From contig NZ_OY781982.1 of assembly GCF_963677565.1 (NCBI RefSeq), positions 62,001 to 126,000 on the forward strand: a DNA stretch of 64,000 nucleotides, given 5' to 3'. Made by a program: the position numbers and the translations under genes. This document shows, piece after piece, positions 1-9,581 of this stretch; positions within the stretch are counted from its first letter, which is position 1, and every line of letters starts with the position of its first letter. The notes under the pieces were generated by a model, which saw only the letters and a program-made list of their open reading frames with translations, made no database searches and had not been told where the DNA came from. This DNA comes from an uncultured Draconibacterium sp. (lineage in GTDB: Bacteria; Bacteroidota; Bacteroidia; Bacteroidales; Prolixibacteraceae).

Positions 1-99
1 AATGGTCCAGTAAATAACTTTTCTGGTTCTACTTTTCTATTATTATCTCAATAATCCACATTTTTTTATTGTAACATTAGGTATAGAATAATATATGCA

Positions 100-121
100 C
101 GTCTTTTTAGGTAGAAAGACG
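100..121 (+). promoter_or_regulatory. Hairpin just upstream of the fecR start codon
   Basis: CGTCTTT (100-106) and AAAGACG (115-121) are perfect complements separated by eight bases, ending 4 nt before the ATG at 126. It could shield translation initiation of the anti-sigma factor. No function is proven, and a 7-bp stem in AT-rich DNA can occur by chance. Confidence 0.3.
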
Positions 122-125
122 ATAA

Positions 126-1103
126 ATGACCAAAAAAGACAATACATACGAGCTCATTGTTAAGAAATTAACAGAGACGATTAATGAGGATGAAGAGCGG
201 ATTCTCATCAATGAGCTCGACAAAAATAAATCCATAGCAAAAAGCTATTCCAGCATTAACATCTTTTGGAAGAAATATTTCCCAAAAACAAAAAACCACT
301 CTATAATACAGCAAACTGAAAAAAAGCTCGGATTCACATATCAAGATAGTGCAAAATCCAGCACATGGAAATGGATTGGAATTGCGGCCTCAATATTATT
401 TATGGTATCGCTGGTCTTTTCAATCAACTACATAATTGAGAAAAGGCAAGCTCCAACATTAAATGAATACAGCTGCCATGCAAAAGAAATTAAGACCTTA
501 ACGTTAAGCGACGGAACAAAAGTTTGGCTAAACTCATCATCGCTGTTAATTGCAAGCGAACCATTTATCGGAGACAAAAGAGAGGTTACCTTGTTTGGAG
601 AGGCCTATTTTGAAGTAGCACCCGACAAAGAAAAACCATTTATTGTTGAAACCCCAAACCTTAAAACTCAGGTTTTGGGTACTCACTTTAATGTAGTAGC
701 CTATCCTACCGATGAAATTCATGAAATATCGCTTTTTGAAGGAAAAGTACAGCTGCAACCTAACGCCAATAATAATACGGCAATTTTAAATCCTGGCGAC
801 CGGGCTTACTTTAATATGCATACCGGTAGCCTGAAACTTATACATACCGATCTTGGCAAACCCGCACAGTGGCGCGATGGTATTCTTAGGTTTTACGATG
901 AAGACCTGTTCAGTATTTCAAAAAAGCTGGAACGCCATTTTCAGACCCGGATTTTTATTGCTGATTCGGTTAGCGGAAACCTGAAATACACAGGAGAATT
1001 TGAAGAAGAATCGCTAGAAAGAATACTCGACTTACTGAGTTCGGCAAAAACGTTTAATTACCGAATAAATAACAACGGAATAATTATAGAATCGAAAAAA
1101 TAA
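126..1103 (+). CDS. FecR-family anti-sigma factor
   Basis: Likely inner-membrane regulator that holds an ECF sigma factor in check until it receives a signal from a TonB-linked outer-membrane transporter. The first 75 or so residues form the cytoplasmic, charged N-terminal part. One membrane segment lies at about residues 80-102 (WIGIAASILFMVSLVF). The periplasmic part has the FecR core (LTLSDGTKVWLNSSS, then the GEAYFEV stretch) and a C-terminal STN-like segment that resembles the one in SusC. Length is 325 residues, normal for Bacteroidota FecR proteins. The cognate sigma factor is not in the window and should lie just upstream of base 1. The gene precedes susC by about 115 bp and probably controls it. 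Family assignment is secure; the ligand is unknown. Confidence 0.93.
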   Translation: MTKKDNTYELIVKKLTETINEDEERILINELDKNKSIAKSYSSINIFWKKYFPKTKNHSIIQQTEKKLGFTYQDSAKSSTWKWIGIAASILFMVSLVFSINYIIEKRQAPTLNEYSCHAKEIKTLTLSDGTKVWLNSSSLLIASEPFIGDKREVTLFGEAYFEVAPDKEKPFIVETPNLKTQVLGTHFNVVAYPTDEIHEISLFEGKVQLQPNANNNTAILNPGDRAYFNMHTGSLKLIHTDLGKPAQWRDGILRFYDEDLFSISKKLERHFQTRIFIADSVSGNLKYTGEFEEESLERILDLLSSAKTFNYRINNNGIIIESKK

Positions 1104-1219
1104 AAAACAAAAAAGGATGAATTAAAAAGCGAAATTCTTCATCTGAGTCTGATCAACTCAGTTAAAAGAAGAAAGGAATGAACTAAATTTTATTGTTTAA
1201 CAAACTAAACTATTATTGT

Positions 1220-4200
1220 ATGGAAAAATGCATTAATGTTAAGCTATCCCGTTCATCGGGAATGCTGCAAAAGCTTCGCCGGGTAACAACTGCCACCATG
1301 GCATTGTTACTGGCGTTTGTAATTAGTGTACAGGCCAGCACTTACTCTGAATCGGTTAAATTCGATTTAAAGATGAAGAAGGCCAGCCTGAAAGAAGTAT
1401 TTCAAACTATCACTGACCAAAGTGAGTTTAAATTTGTTTACAACAACGACGTTGTAAACGACAACCAAAAAGTTTCGGTATCAACCGAAGATGCACGTGT
1501 TGAAGAAATTTTAGATGAAATTTTACCACAACACAACCTCGACTACAAAGTTGTAGACCGCCAGGTAATTGTTTATCCTGCAGAAAAAGAGACTGAAGCC
1601 ATTGATTCGGAAGCCCAGCAAGGCAATACTATCAACGGTAAGGTTATCGACACTGATGGTCTTCCACTTCCCGGAGTATCAGTAATTGTAAAGGGAACAA
1701 CCATTGGTATTGTAACCAATCCTGATGGAGAATACTCTTTGGAAGTACCTGCTGATGCACAAGTTCTTATCTTCTCGTTTGTTGGTATGCGCGCCGAGGA
1801 AGTGATTATCGGAAACAAAACAACCATTAATGTAACAATGGAAGCCGAAGCCATTGGTTTGGAAGAAGTAGTGGCAATTGGTTACGGTACCGAGAAAAAA
1901 GCTACCATTACGGGTTCGGTTGCAGGAGTGAAAGGTGAAGATCTGAAAAAATCACCGGCACTCAACATCTCGAACAACCTGGTTGGTAGAACTCCCGGTT
2001 TAATTGCATTGAACCGTTCGGGAGAACCCGGTTACGATGGATCTGACCTTCTGATTCGTGGATCGAACACATTAAACGACAACACTCCGCTTGTTGTTGT
2101 AGATGGTATTACCGGCCGCGACATGAACCGTATCGATCCGGCCGACATTGAAAGTGTATCAATACTGAAAGATGCATCGGCAGCAATTTACGGTGCACAG
2201 GCAGCAAACGGTGTAATCCTCATCACTACTAAACGTGGTAAAATTGGTAAACCTACCATTACAATTAACATGAACCAGGGATTTAACCAACCAACACGTG
2301 TTCCTGATATGGCTGATGCGGCTACTTATGCTGAAATGATCAACGAAATAAACATCTATCGCGATCGCGATCCGATTTACACGGAAGATGATCTTCAGAA
2401 GTACCGCGATGGCTCAGCACCATGGACTCATCCAAATACCGACTGGTACGATGCAACATTTAAAACATGGTCACCTCAAACCTATGGAAACATTTCTATC
2501 AGTGGAGGTTCGCAGGAAATGCGCTATTATGTTTCAATGGGTGCCAATCACCAGGATGGTATTTACGAAAATTCGGCAACAAGTTATAATCAATACGACT
2601 TCCGTGCCAACTTAGATGGAAAAGTAAGTGAACACATCAATTTTGCCGTTGATGTTTCAGGACGCCAAGAGAACAGGAATTTTCCAACTCGTTCTGCAGG
2701 TGCTATTTTCCGTATGTTAATGCGTGGAAAACCAAACTTGCCAGCTTATTGGCCCGATGGTACTCCGGGACCGGATATTGAATATGGCGACAATCCGGTT
2801 GTTATTGTTACCGACGAAACCGGTTACAATAAAGACACCCGCTACATATTTGATAGCAATATGAAACTTGATATCGAAATTCCTTGGGTAAAAGGCTTAA
2901 CATTAACAGCCAACGCCGCTATCGACAAGCGGATGCGCAAAGACAAGGTATTCCAAAAGGGCTGGTATTTATATTCGTGGGATTACGAGACATACGGTGA
3001 TGACGGCAAACCTGCATTGATAAAAGGGAAAAGAGGTTTTGATGATCCTCGTTTGCGTCAGGAATTCCGCGACCAGCAAAATATTACTTTAAACGGTTTG
3101 TTGAATTATGAAACAACCATTGGCGATGACCATAGCCTGAAATTTTTAGCCGGTATCGAACGGTTTAAAGGTGATGAAATGAATTTCTGGGCCTACCGTC
3201 GTTATTTTGTTACCGACCAAATTGACCAGATGTTTGCCGGAGGCGACCTGGAAAAAGACAATTCAGGATCGGCAAGTGAAACTGCACGTCTGAACTATTT
3301 TGGAAGGGTTAACTATCGTTTAAAAGACAAATACCTCGCGGAATTTGTATGGCGTTACGATGGTTCATACATTTTCCCGGAAGACAGCCGCTTTGGTTTC
3401 TTCCCCGGTATTTCGTTAGGATGGCGTATTTCGGAAGAAAATTTCTGGAAAGAAAACTTAGGATTTATTGAAAACTTTAAATTGCGTGCGTCTATCGGAC
3501 AAACCGGTAACGATCGTATCGACCCATTCCAGTTTATGTCGTCATACGGATTCAACTCCGATGGCTGGACCTATATCTTCAACGAATCAGTTGAAAGCAA
3601 GGTATTAACCGAAAGTCGTATTCCGAACCCGGCAGTAACCTGGGAAATTGCAACACAGAAAAACATTGGTATCGATGGTCAGATGCTGGATGGCAAACTC
3701 TACTTCGAAGCTGACTACTTCCATAACTTCCGTGAAGATATTCTTTGGTGGAGAAATGCGTCTGTGCCGGAATCAACAGGTTTATCATTACCACGTGAGA
3801 ACATTGGTGAGGTTGTTAACCAGGGTTTCGAATTTAACGTATCGTATCGCGACAATATTGGCGATTTTAGTTACCAGGTTGGAATAAACGGTGGATATCA
3901 GAAAAACCGGATCGAATTCTGGGATGAAACACCGGGAATTCCTGACTACCAAAAATCAACCGGAAAACCGATGGATACTGATCTGTATTATGAAACTGAC
4001 GGAATTTTCCATACACAGGCAGAGGTTGATGCTTACCCACACTGGGCAGGCGCTCGCCCGGGCGATGTAAAATTTGTTGATGTTAACGACGATGGCGCAA
4101 TTGATGGACTCGACCGTGTACGGATCGACAAAAATAACATACCTCGTTTCCAGGGTGGTGTTACCGCTAACCTGGCATATAAAAACTTCGACCTTGCAAT

Positions 4201-4606
4201 GTTATTTCAGGGAGCATTCGGAGCAGTTCAGTATATCGACACAGAATCGGGAGAGATTGGTAACTTCCTTCAGTTTTATGCCGAAGACCGCTGGACTCCG
4301 GACAATCCGGACGGAAGCACACCAAGAGCTTGGAACCGTAATGAAGAATACTGGAGAAATAATAACAACACTTATTTCCTGCGTTCAACCGATTATGTTC
4401 GCCTGAAAAACCTTGAATTAGGTTATAATTTCAGTCCGAATGTATGCTCACTTTTAGGAGTTGATGCATTGCGTTTGTACTTCAACGGTGCCAACCTGTT
4501 CGTCTTCGATAGTTTTGATGTATTCGACCCTGAGGGAGACAGTGCATCAGGCCAGTCTTATCCGCAAAACAGAACGATTAATGCTGGTGTAACCGTAACC
4601 TTTTAA
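1220..4606 (+). CDS. SusC/RagA-family TonB-linked outer membrane protein
   Basis: Outer-membrane importer that works with a SusD lipoprotein to take up oligosaccharides, powered by TonB. The product is 1,128 residues from the ATG at 1220; an in-frame TTG at 1193 is less likely because the signal sequence (KLRRVTTATMALLLAFVISV) sits naturally after the ATG. Domains in order: signal peptide (1 to about 40), STN domain (about 45-115) for contact with FecR, carboxypeptidase-D-like beta domain (about 138-215, NGKVIDTDGLPLPGVSV), plug (about 225-345, with VVDGITGRDMNRIDPADIES and LKDASAAIYGAQAANGVI), then a long beta-barrel ending in an aromatic residue. The STN domain and the upstream fecR gene fit a sigma/anti-sigma regulated transporter. 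The substrate cannot be read from the sequence; the neighbouring beta-galactosidase suggests galactosides. Confidence 0.96.
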   Translation: MEKCINVKLSRSSGMLQKLRRVTTATMALLLAFVISVQASTYSESVKFDLKMKKASLKEVFQTITDQSEFKFVYNNDVVNDNQKVSVSTEDARVEEILDEILPQHNLDYKVVDRQVIVYPAEKETEAIDSEAQQGNTINGKVIDTDGLPLPGVSVIVKGTTIGIVTNPDGEYSLEVPADAQVLIFSFVGMRAEEVIIGNKTTINVTMEAEAIGLEEVVAIGYGTEKKATITGSVAGVKGEDLKKSPALNISNNLVGRTPGLIALNRSGEPGYDGSDLLIRGSNTLNDNTPLVVVDGITGRDMNRIDPADIESVSILKDASAAIYGAQAANGVILITTKRGKIGKPTITINMNQGFNQPTRVPDMADAATYAEMINEINIYRDRDPIYTEDDLQKYRDGSAPWTHPNTDWYDATFKTWSPQTYGNISISGGSQEMRYYVSMGANHQDGIYENSATSYNQYDFRANLDGKVSEHINFAVDVSGRQENRNFPTRSAGAIFRMLMRGKPNLPAYWPDGTPGPDIEYGDNPVVIVTDETGYNKDTRYIFDSNMKLDIEIPWVKGLTLTANAAIDKRMRKDKVFQKGWYLYSWDYETYGDDGKPALIKGKRGFDDPRLRQEFRDQQNITLNGLLNYETTIGDDHSLKFLAGIERFKGDEMNFWAYRRYFVTDQIDQMFAGGDLEKDNSGSASETARLNYFGRVNYRLKDKYLAEFVWRYDGSYIFPEDSRFGFFPGISLGWRISEENFWKENLGFIENFKLRASIGQTGNDRIDPFQFMSSYGFNSDGWTYIFNESVESKVLTESRIPNPAVTWEIATQKNIGIDGQMLDGKLYFEADYFHNFREDILWWRNASVPESTGLSLPRENIGEVVNQGFEFNVSYRDNIGDFSYQVGINGGYQKNRIEFWDETPGIPDYQKSTGKPMDTDLYYETDGIFHTQAEVDAYPHWAGARPGDVKFVDVNDDGAIDGLDRVRIDKNNIPRFQGGVTANLAYKNFDLAMLFQGAFGAVQYIDTESGEIGNFLQFYAEDRWTPDNPDGSTPRAWNRNEEYWRNNNNTYFLRSTDYVRLKNLELGYNFSPNVCSLLGVDALRLYFNGANLFVFDSFDVFDPEGDSASGQSYPQNRTINAGVTVTF

Positions 4607-4617
4607 AAAGTAGAATT

Positions 4618-6420
4618 ATGAAGAAAATAACATATATTTTAGGATTATTACTTCTTGTAGTTACATCCTGTAATCAAGATTTTCTTGATAAAAAACCTTT
4701 GGATGAATATTCCGAAGTAGATGTGTGGAGCGATCCGGCCCTGATTGAAACCTTTGTAAACAATTTCTATCGAGAAGTTGGACACTCATGGGATATTGAT
4801 ATGCAGGCCTCTTATGTAGATGAAGGACACTTTACACCTGACTGGGGAGTAAGTAACTTTAATAAAAGCTTGCTTACAACCGACGACATTCCGGGCTGGG
4901 AAGTAGATTGGTTTGGAACTGCAACCATTCAGCGTTTGTGGGGACCGATGTACAAAGCAATACGTGCCACTAATATCTTTTTCAGTAAAATTGATGAGGT
5001 GGTGATGGATGATCAGGATATGAAAGACAGACTAACCGGAGAAACTTATTTCTGGAGAGCTTATTATTATCATTATCTGACTGCGTTATACGGCGGTGTT
5101 CCAATAATTAAAGAACCCTACAGCCTTTCCGATGAATTTGAAGTAGCACGTAATACATATGCCGAATGTATCGACTTTATTGTAAGCGATTTGGATGCAG
5201 CGGCCGCTTTATTGCCGGTAAGCTATGATGGCGACAACAAAGGACGTGCAACAAAAGGTGCTGCACTTGCATTAAAAGCCAGAGTTTTATTGTATGCAGC
5301 AAGCGATCTGCATAATGGCTATAATGCTAATGGCTACTCAAATGTTGAGTTAATTGGTTATACCGGTGGCAGCCAGACTGACCGATGGACAGCCGCTAAA
5401 AATGCAGCAAAAGCTGTTATCGACATGGGCGAATACAGTCTTGCATATCCAAATCCGGCTAATGCCGAAGAGGCGACTGCAAACTATACCGCTTATTTCA
5501 CTTCAAAAGGAGAAAGCGAAGATATTTTCCTGAGGTACTATTTGGCCAAAACCGATGAAAACTGGGACAACTATCACCCGGGAATTCACAACGGACCAAA
5601 TGGGTATCACAACTGGGGGAACAACACTCCTGTAGGTAATTTGGTTGATGCATTTGAAATGGAGGACGGAACCGCTTTTGACTGGGATAATCCGGAACAA
5701 AAGGCCGACCCTTACGGAATATTTGATGGACAGCGTCGTGATCCACGTTTCTATGCAAATGTATTATATGATGGAGCACGATGGAGAGCCCGTCCTACCG
5801 ACGTAGCCAATATCGATCCGATCGGTATAATTCAAACCGGAAAATGGCAATTGAGTTCAGATCCGGACGATCTTCGTCACGGATTAGATACCCGCCAGGG
5901 ACCGATTGAAGACTGGAACGGTGGACGTACCGGCTACTATCTGCGAAAAGGTATTGTTAAAGATATTGATGCACAGTTTACAAAGCAGGAAGTACCATGG
6001 CGCTACATGCGTTTGGGTGAAGTGTACCTGAATTACGCCGAAGCGTGTATTGAACTCGGCGAAGATGATGAAGCTAAAAAATACATCAATATGATTCGTC
6101 AGCGTGCAGGAATGCCCGACATTACTGAAACCGGCGAAGAGTTAAAAGCTCGTTATCGCAACGAAAGAAGAGTTGAGTTGATGTATGAAGAACATCGTTT
6201 CTTCGATGTACGCCGCTGGTTAATTGGCGATGAAGCTTATGGCGATACCTACGCTGTTGACGTATTCTATGGCTGGGAAGATGGCGCTACCGCAACACAA
6301 CCAACATACGAACCGTGGGTATACGAAGAACGTGCCTGGGATGACAAGTGTTACTTCTTCCCGATTAAGCGCGATGAAATGAACAAGAACAGTCTATTAA
6401 TCCAGAATCCTGGATACTAA
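4618..6420 (+). CDS. SusD/RagB-family surface glycan-binding lipoprotein
   Basis: Partner of the SusC protein 11 bp upstream; it forms the lid over the barrel and binds glycan at the cell surface. The 600-residue product starts with a lipoprotein signal peptide whose lipobox ends at Cys18 (LLLVVTSCNQDF). The acidic residues after the Cys match a surface-export type lipoprotein. The TPR-rich SusD fold is indicated by the N-terminal RATNIFFSKID stretch, the WRAYYYHYLTALYGGVPII stretch and the C-terminal RNERRVELMYEEHRFFDVRRW motif typical of the family. It is co-transcribed with susC and followed by a strong terminator. Ligand unknown. Confidence 0.96.
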   Translation: MKKITYILGLLLLVVTSCNQDFLDKKPLDEYSEVDVWSDPALIETFVNNFYREVGHSWDIDMQASYVDEGHFTPDWGVSNFNKSLLTTDDIPGWEVDWFGTATIQRLWGPMYKAIRATNIFFSKIDEVVMDDQDMKDRLTGETYFWRAYYYHYLTALYGGVPIIKEPYSLSDEFEVARNTYAECIDFIVSDLDAAAALLPVSYDGDNKGRATKGAALALKARVLLYAASDLHNGYNANGYSNVELIGYTGGSQTDRWTAAKNAAKAVIDMGEYSLAYPNPANAEEATANYTAYFTSKGESEDIFLRYYLAKTDENWDNYHPGIHNGPNGYHNWGNNTPVGNLVDAFEMEDGTAFDWDNPEQKADPYGIFDGQRRDPRFYANVLYDGARWRARPTDVANIDPIGIIQTGKWQLSSDPDDLRHGLDTRQGPIEDWNGGRTGYYLRKGIVKDIDAQFTKQEVPWRYMRLGEVYLNYAEACIELGEDDEAKKYINMIRQRAGMPDITETGEELKARYRNERRVELMYEEHRFFDVRRWLIGDEAYGDTYAVDVFYGWEDGATATQPTYEPWVYEERAWDDKCYFFPIKRDEMNKNSLLIQNPGY

Positions 6421-6439
6421 TAATAGTTTGGTTAGATTT

Positions 6440-6471
6440 AAAGGCCGGCTCTTTTGAGTCGGCCTTTTTTT
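6440..6471 (+). terminator. Intrinsic terminator after susD
   Basis: A 12-bp stem (AAAGGCCGGCTC at 6440-6451 with GAGTCGGCCTTT at 6456-6467, one G-T pair), a TTTT loop and a T run. It ends the fecR-susC-susD transcription unit. Confidence 0.9.
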
Positions 6472-6479
6472 GTTGATGC

Positions 6480-6560
6480 GCGAAAGCTCCAAATTGGTCA
6501 TGGAGAAGCAATTGTTGACTTGCAAAAGCTCTAAGTTGGTCGTTGGGAAGTAATTGTTGG
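6480..6560. repeat. Two imperfect 38-bp tandem repeats with 42-bp period
   Basis: The segment starting GCGAAAGCTCC at 6480 recurs as GCAAAAGCTCT at 6522; 31 of 38 aligned positions agree, and both end in AATTGTTG. It lies between the susD terminator and the terminator of the convergent beta-galactosidase. No gene is supported here; an open frame on the minus strand merely reflects the repeat. Confidence 0.6.
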
Positions 6561-6588
6561 AGAACAAAAACAGCCAAGTGCGGATAAC

Positions 6589-6623
6589 AAAAAAGGAATG
6601 GCAATTACATTACCATTCCTTTT
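6589..6623 (-). terminator. Intrinsic terminator of the GH42 gene
   Basis: A perfect 11-bp stem, AAAAGGAATGG (6591-6601) with CCATTCCTTTT (6613-6623). Read on the minus strand it is followed by a T run, 25 bp past the stop of the beta-galactosidase gene. Confidence 0.8.
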
Positions 6624-6647
6624 CAGTAATTATATAAAAGTAAATCT

Positions 6648-8744
6648 TTACTCTTCAACGATCAACACATCCCATGGGGCAATATAAAGCTCTTCTCCAT
6701 TGTTTATCGGCTCATCAGTTATCAGCTCCGTCCCGTTTCCATGTTCGTAAGTAAACGATTTTGCATCCGACGAATAGTTGTAATAGTAATGAATGGAATT
6801 CCCCATTTCATTTACACCTGATTTGGCAATTACCGGCCAGTGTAATTTCTGATCTACGCCCTGAACTTCTGCAAGATCAAGACTCTGCTGAATGATCTTT
6901 TCCTGGATTGCATCAGAAACCATGCAGCCTTCGTATAATAAAGTTCCGTCGCCATATTCATTAATCGTAATTGCCGGATACTCCTGAAAATATTTATGAT
7001 CGTAAAAAGCAAGTGGTTTTGCAGTTTCCAACAAAAGATACTCGGCCCAGGTATGAACTTTGTTTTCCTTATCGCCAACGTTAAAAGGATCGTCTTTCAA
7101 TTCAAGACTCTTAATGTTTGAAAACTCCTGGTAGTAAAAACCACAAACATCTTTTAAGGGGCCGGGCGCCAACATTGGACGTACCATCGAATTCTCGTCG
7201 GCGAAACCACTTTTAAACTGCATTATGACGTGGCCACCATTGGCAACATAGCTTTTGATTTTATTCAGCAACGCATCAGTAGCAATGTACAGCGATGGAA
7301 CAATTACCAGGTCGTAGTTTTCAAATGCAGCATCTTCAGGAAAAATAAAATCGACCCCGACATTATTCTGGTACAGAATTTTATGAAACTGCCCCACCAG
7401 CGTATTTCGGTAATAATCGTTTTCAGTTGGTCCCCATGCCGATCCACCCTGATCGAATGGCATAAAATTCAACGCATCATTTGAATCGTGACTAAACAAA
7501 ATCGCCACCTTGTTTTCCTTTTTCAGGTTAACCAGTTTTTTACCGATCCGTTCCAGCTCATGAGCTGTTTTTGATACTTCTGCATACGCCCGGTTGGGTT
7601 TCAGGTCGTGCGATAAAACACCTTTCCAATAGGTTTCCTGTCCGTAGTGAATTGAGTGCCAATGCCAGTACTCTACCATATTTGCACCTGAACCAAGATG
7701 TGCATACACATTTTGTCGCATCTGCCCCGGATAAGGCGGCTGCTGAATGCGGGAGTTCCAACCGATGGTTTGCGCATTGGTCTCGGTTATCAGGTAGTTT
7801 TTGCCATTTTTCACCGAGCGGAAGTAATCGCCGGCAAAAGCAATTTCATTTCCGGTAAGGTCTTCTTGCTGACCATGATATACATTAACTGCCATCATAT
7901 CCATCAATTTGGCGCTTTCGTGCTGGTCGATATCCTGCACCGATGGCATAAAACAGTGCATTATAAACTGGTCGTCGCTTTTGTACTCCTGCACTATGGC
8001 CGATTGCCACTTTAAAAAATCGGCTACCGCCTTGCGGTTAAAACGCTCCCACTCCAATTTGTATGCGGTGTTTGTAATTCCATCGCGCGGTGCCAGTTCT
8101 TCCCAGCTGTCAATGGTCATTCCCCAGTAATTAAGGCCCCAAATTTTATTCAGGTTTTCCGGAGTTTTGAATTTATTTTTCAGATGATTAACAAAAGCCA
8201 CATTAAAATCGTAATTATTCACTCCGCGCGAAGTGGCTTCGTTATCCACCTGAAATCCAATCACTCCCGGATGTTGCGCCAGGTTCTCCATCATTTTTCG
8301 AATAACCCGTTCACAGTAAAACAAATAGGTAGGATTGGTAATGTCCATATTTTGCCTGATTCCGTAGTAAGCTTTTTCTCCTTTCTGGTAATCAAGTAAA
8401 ACTTCGGGATGTTTGTACCACAACCAGGAGGGAATGGAATACGTTGGTGTACCAAGAATTACTTTTATACCGGCGTCATACATTTTATCGATTATCCGTT
8501 TCATATACGAAAAATCGAATTCACCTTCGCGTTGCTCGTACAAACTCCAGGTTGATTCGCCAACACGCACAACTGAAATCCCGGCTTCTTTCATCATCCG
8601 GATATCTTCATCCAGCCGCTCAGAAGGCATATACTCATGGTAATATGCCACACCATAAAGTATATTGTCAAATTTTTCGGGCTGCGAAAAACCCGATAAT
8701 GCCACCGTTAAAAACAGCAGCGTTAAAAAGAATTGTTTAACCAT
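6648..8744 (-). CDS. Secreted GH42-family beta-galactosidase
   Basis: Retaining glycoside hydrolase that cleaves terminal beta-galactosides. The 698-residue protein starts with a signal peptide (FFLTLLFLTVALSGFS), so it acts in the periplasm or at the surface. The GH42 A domain is clear: YGVAYYHEYMPSERLDEDI near residue 30, TPTYSIPSWLWYKHPEVLL near 99-117, the acid/base Glu169 in GFQVDNEA and the likely nucleophile Glu321 in YLITETNAQT. A Rossmann-like B domain follows (about 405-560, with DFIFPEDAAFENYDLVIVPS) and then a small C domain. It converges on the SusCD operon and is preceded 25 bp upstream by the plug-only gene, with which it is probably co-transcribed. Galactoside specificity is inferred from the family. 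Confidence 0.92.
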   Translation of the reverse strand: MVKQFFLTLLFLTVALSGFSQPEKFDNILYGVAYYHEYMPSERLDEDIRMMKEAGISVVRVGESTWSLYEQREGEFDFSYMKRIIDKMYDAGIKVILGTPTYSIPSWLWYKHPEVLLDYQKGEKAYYGIRQNMDITNPTYLFYCERVIRKMMENLAQHPGVIGFQVDNEATSRGVNNYDFNVAFVNHLKNKFKTPENLNKIWGLNYWGMTIDSWEELAPRDGITNTAYKLEWERFNRKAVADFLKWQSAIVQEYKSDDQFIMHCFMPSVQDIDQHESAKLMDMMAVNVYHGQQEDLTGNEIAFAGDYFRSVKNGKNYLITETNAQTIGWNSRIQQPPYPGQMRQNVYAHLGSGANMVEYWHWHSIHYGQETYWKGVLSHDLKPNRAYAEVSKTAHELERIGKKLVNLKKENKVAILFSHDSNDALNFMPFDQGGSAWGPTENDYYRNTLVGQFHKILYQNNVGVDFIFPEDAAFENYDLVIVPSLYIATDALLNKIKSYVANGGHVIMQFKSGFADENSMVRPMLAPGPLKDVCGFYYQEFSNIKSLELKDDPFNVGDKENKVHTWAEYLLLETAKPLAFYDHKYFQEYPAITINEYGDGTLLYEGCMVSDAIQEKIIQQSLDLAEVQGVDQKLHWPVIAKSGVNEMGNSIHYYYNYSSDAKSFTYEHGNGTELITDEPINNGEELYIAPWDVLIVEE

Positions 8745-8769
8745 GATTGTCTATTTTAATTTTAATGTT

Positions 8770-9441
8770 TTAATTATCGCCACCCCGCTTGGTTTCAATC
8801 AATACTACTCCATTTGCCCCCTGCGAACCATAAGCTGCTGCCGAAGCATCTTTTAAAATGGTAATTTTCTTTACATTGTAAGGTGGAATTCCGGCAATGG
8901 AATAACCCCGGGCAACTCCGTCAATAACAATGAGTGCACCGTTACCGGCTCCAAAAGTTTCGTTGCCTCTAACAATTACTTCCCCATTTCTAACGGTTAC
9001 GCCGGAAAAACGCCCGGCAATTGCACGTTCTAAAGTTGGATACCTTGAATAATCAACCTCTTCATTATCCAGAGAAGACATGGCAAAGAGTTTTTCACTT
9101 TCCTTTACATGCCCCTGACCAATTGCGAGTTCCTTGTTATAATCGCCCTTTTTCAATTTCAAATTAACGAGGATAAATTTATTGTTTCCTTCAACCTTGA
9201 CTTTTTGTTTTCCAAACCCCCGTGCCGAAACCACAATCTTATCTTCATTTTGACAAAATACCTGAAAATACCCCAGCGTATCAGACAAAGCCTGTTTGTC
9301 GGAACTAGCCACCTCTATTACAGCTTTCATCAGCGGAATACTGTCAAAGGTAGTAACTCGTCCTTGCAACAGTCTTTCCTGTGCAGTTCCGGCCAAATTA
9401 AAAGCCAAAACACTAAATAGGAGAATTGATATATTTTTCAT
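8770..9441 (-). CDS. SusC-like plug-only protein (no beta-barrel)
   Basis: A 223-residue secreted protein with a signal peptide (ISILLFSVLAFNLAGTAQ), a carboxypeptidase-D-like beta domain (about 24-95), and a TonB-receptor plug domain (about 115-220). The plug carries NGALIVIDGVARGY and LKDASAAAYGSQGANGVVLI, which match the end of a SusC plug. The frame stops right after the plug (KRGGDN), where a SusC protein would enter its barrel. No barrel-coding sequence follows: the next gene starts 25 bp later. This looks like a stable small protein, not a fresh truncation. It might act as a soluble plug decoy, partner or regulator of the SusCD transporter; this is inference. It is probably in an operon with the GH42 gene. 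Confidence 0.85.
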   Translation of the reverse strand: MKNISILLFSVLAFNLAGTAQERLLQGRVTTFDSIPLMKAVIEVASSDKQALSDTLGYFQVFCQNEDKIVVSARGFGKQKVKVEGNNKFILVNLKLKKGDYNKELAIGQGHVKESEKLFAMSSLDNEEVDYSRYPTLERAIAGRFSGVTVRNGEVIVRGNETFGAGNGALIVIDGVARGYSIAGIPPYNVKKITILKDASAAAYGSQGANGVVLIETKRGGDN

Positions 9442-9508
9442 GACGGTTTAATTAGTTTAAGTGACTGTGACCAATAAAGTGCCCACGCAGTTTAGCGCAG
9501 AGCAAAAT

Positions 9509-9531
9509 TTTATCAATCTACTATTGATAAA
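9509..9531 (-). terminator. AT-rich hairpin, possible terminator after the DUF6057-like gene
   Basis: A perfect 9-bp inverted repeat (TTTATCAAT 9509-9517 with ATTGATAAA 9523-9531) with a five-base loop. On the minus strand it is followed by ATTTTG. It is low in GC, so it could instead be an operator upstream of the plug-only gene. Confidence 0.35.
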
Positions 9532-9581
9532 GACGTTAAATAAAAGAAAGTTAACTATCCGAATTGAAAGAAAAATATTTT

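Noticed and set aside
1193..1219. A TTG start that would extend SusC by nine residues
   Set aside because: The ATG at 1220 gives a normal signal peptide; Bacteroidota SusC proteins do not carry such a leader.
6365..6604. A 79-residue minus-strand frame with internal QQLL-type repeats
   Set aside because: It reflects the 42-bp DNA tandem repeat, crosses the susD end and the terminator, and resembles no protein.
7558..8740. Several plus-strand frames of 60-105 codons within the GH42 gene
   Set aside because: They are shadows of the minus-strand coding sequence, have no recognisable domains and no promoter or start context.
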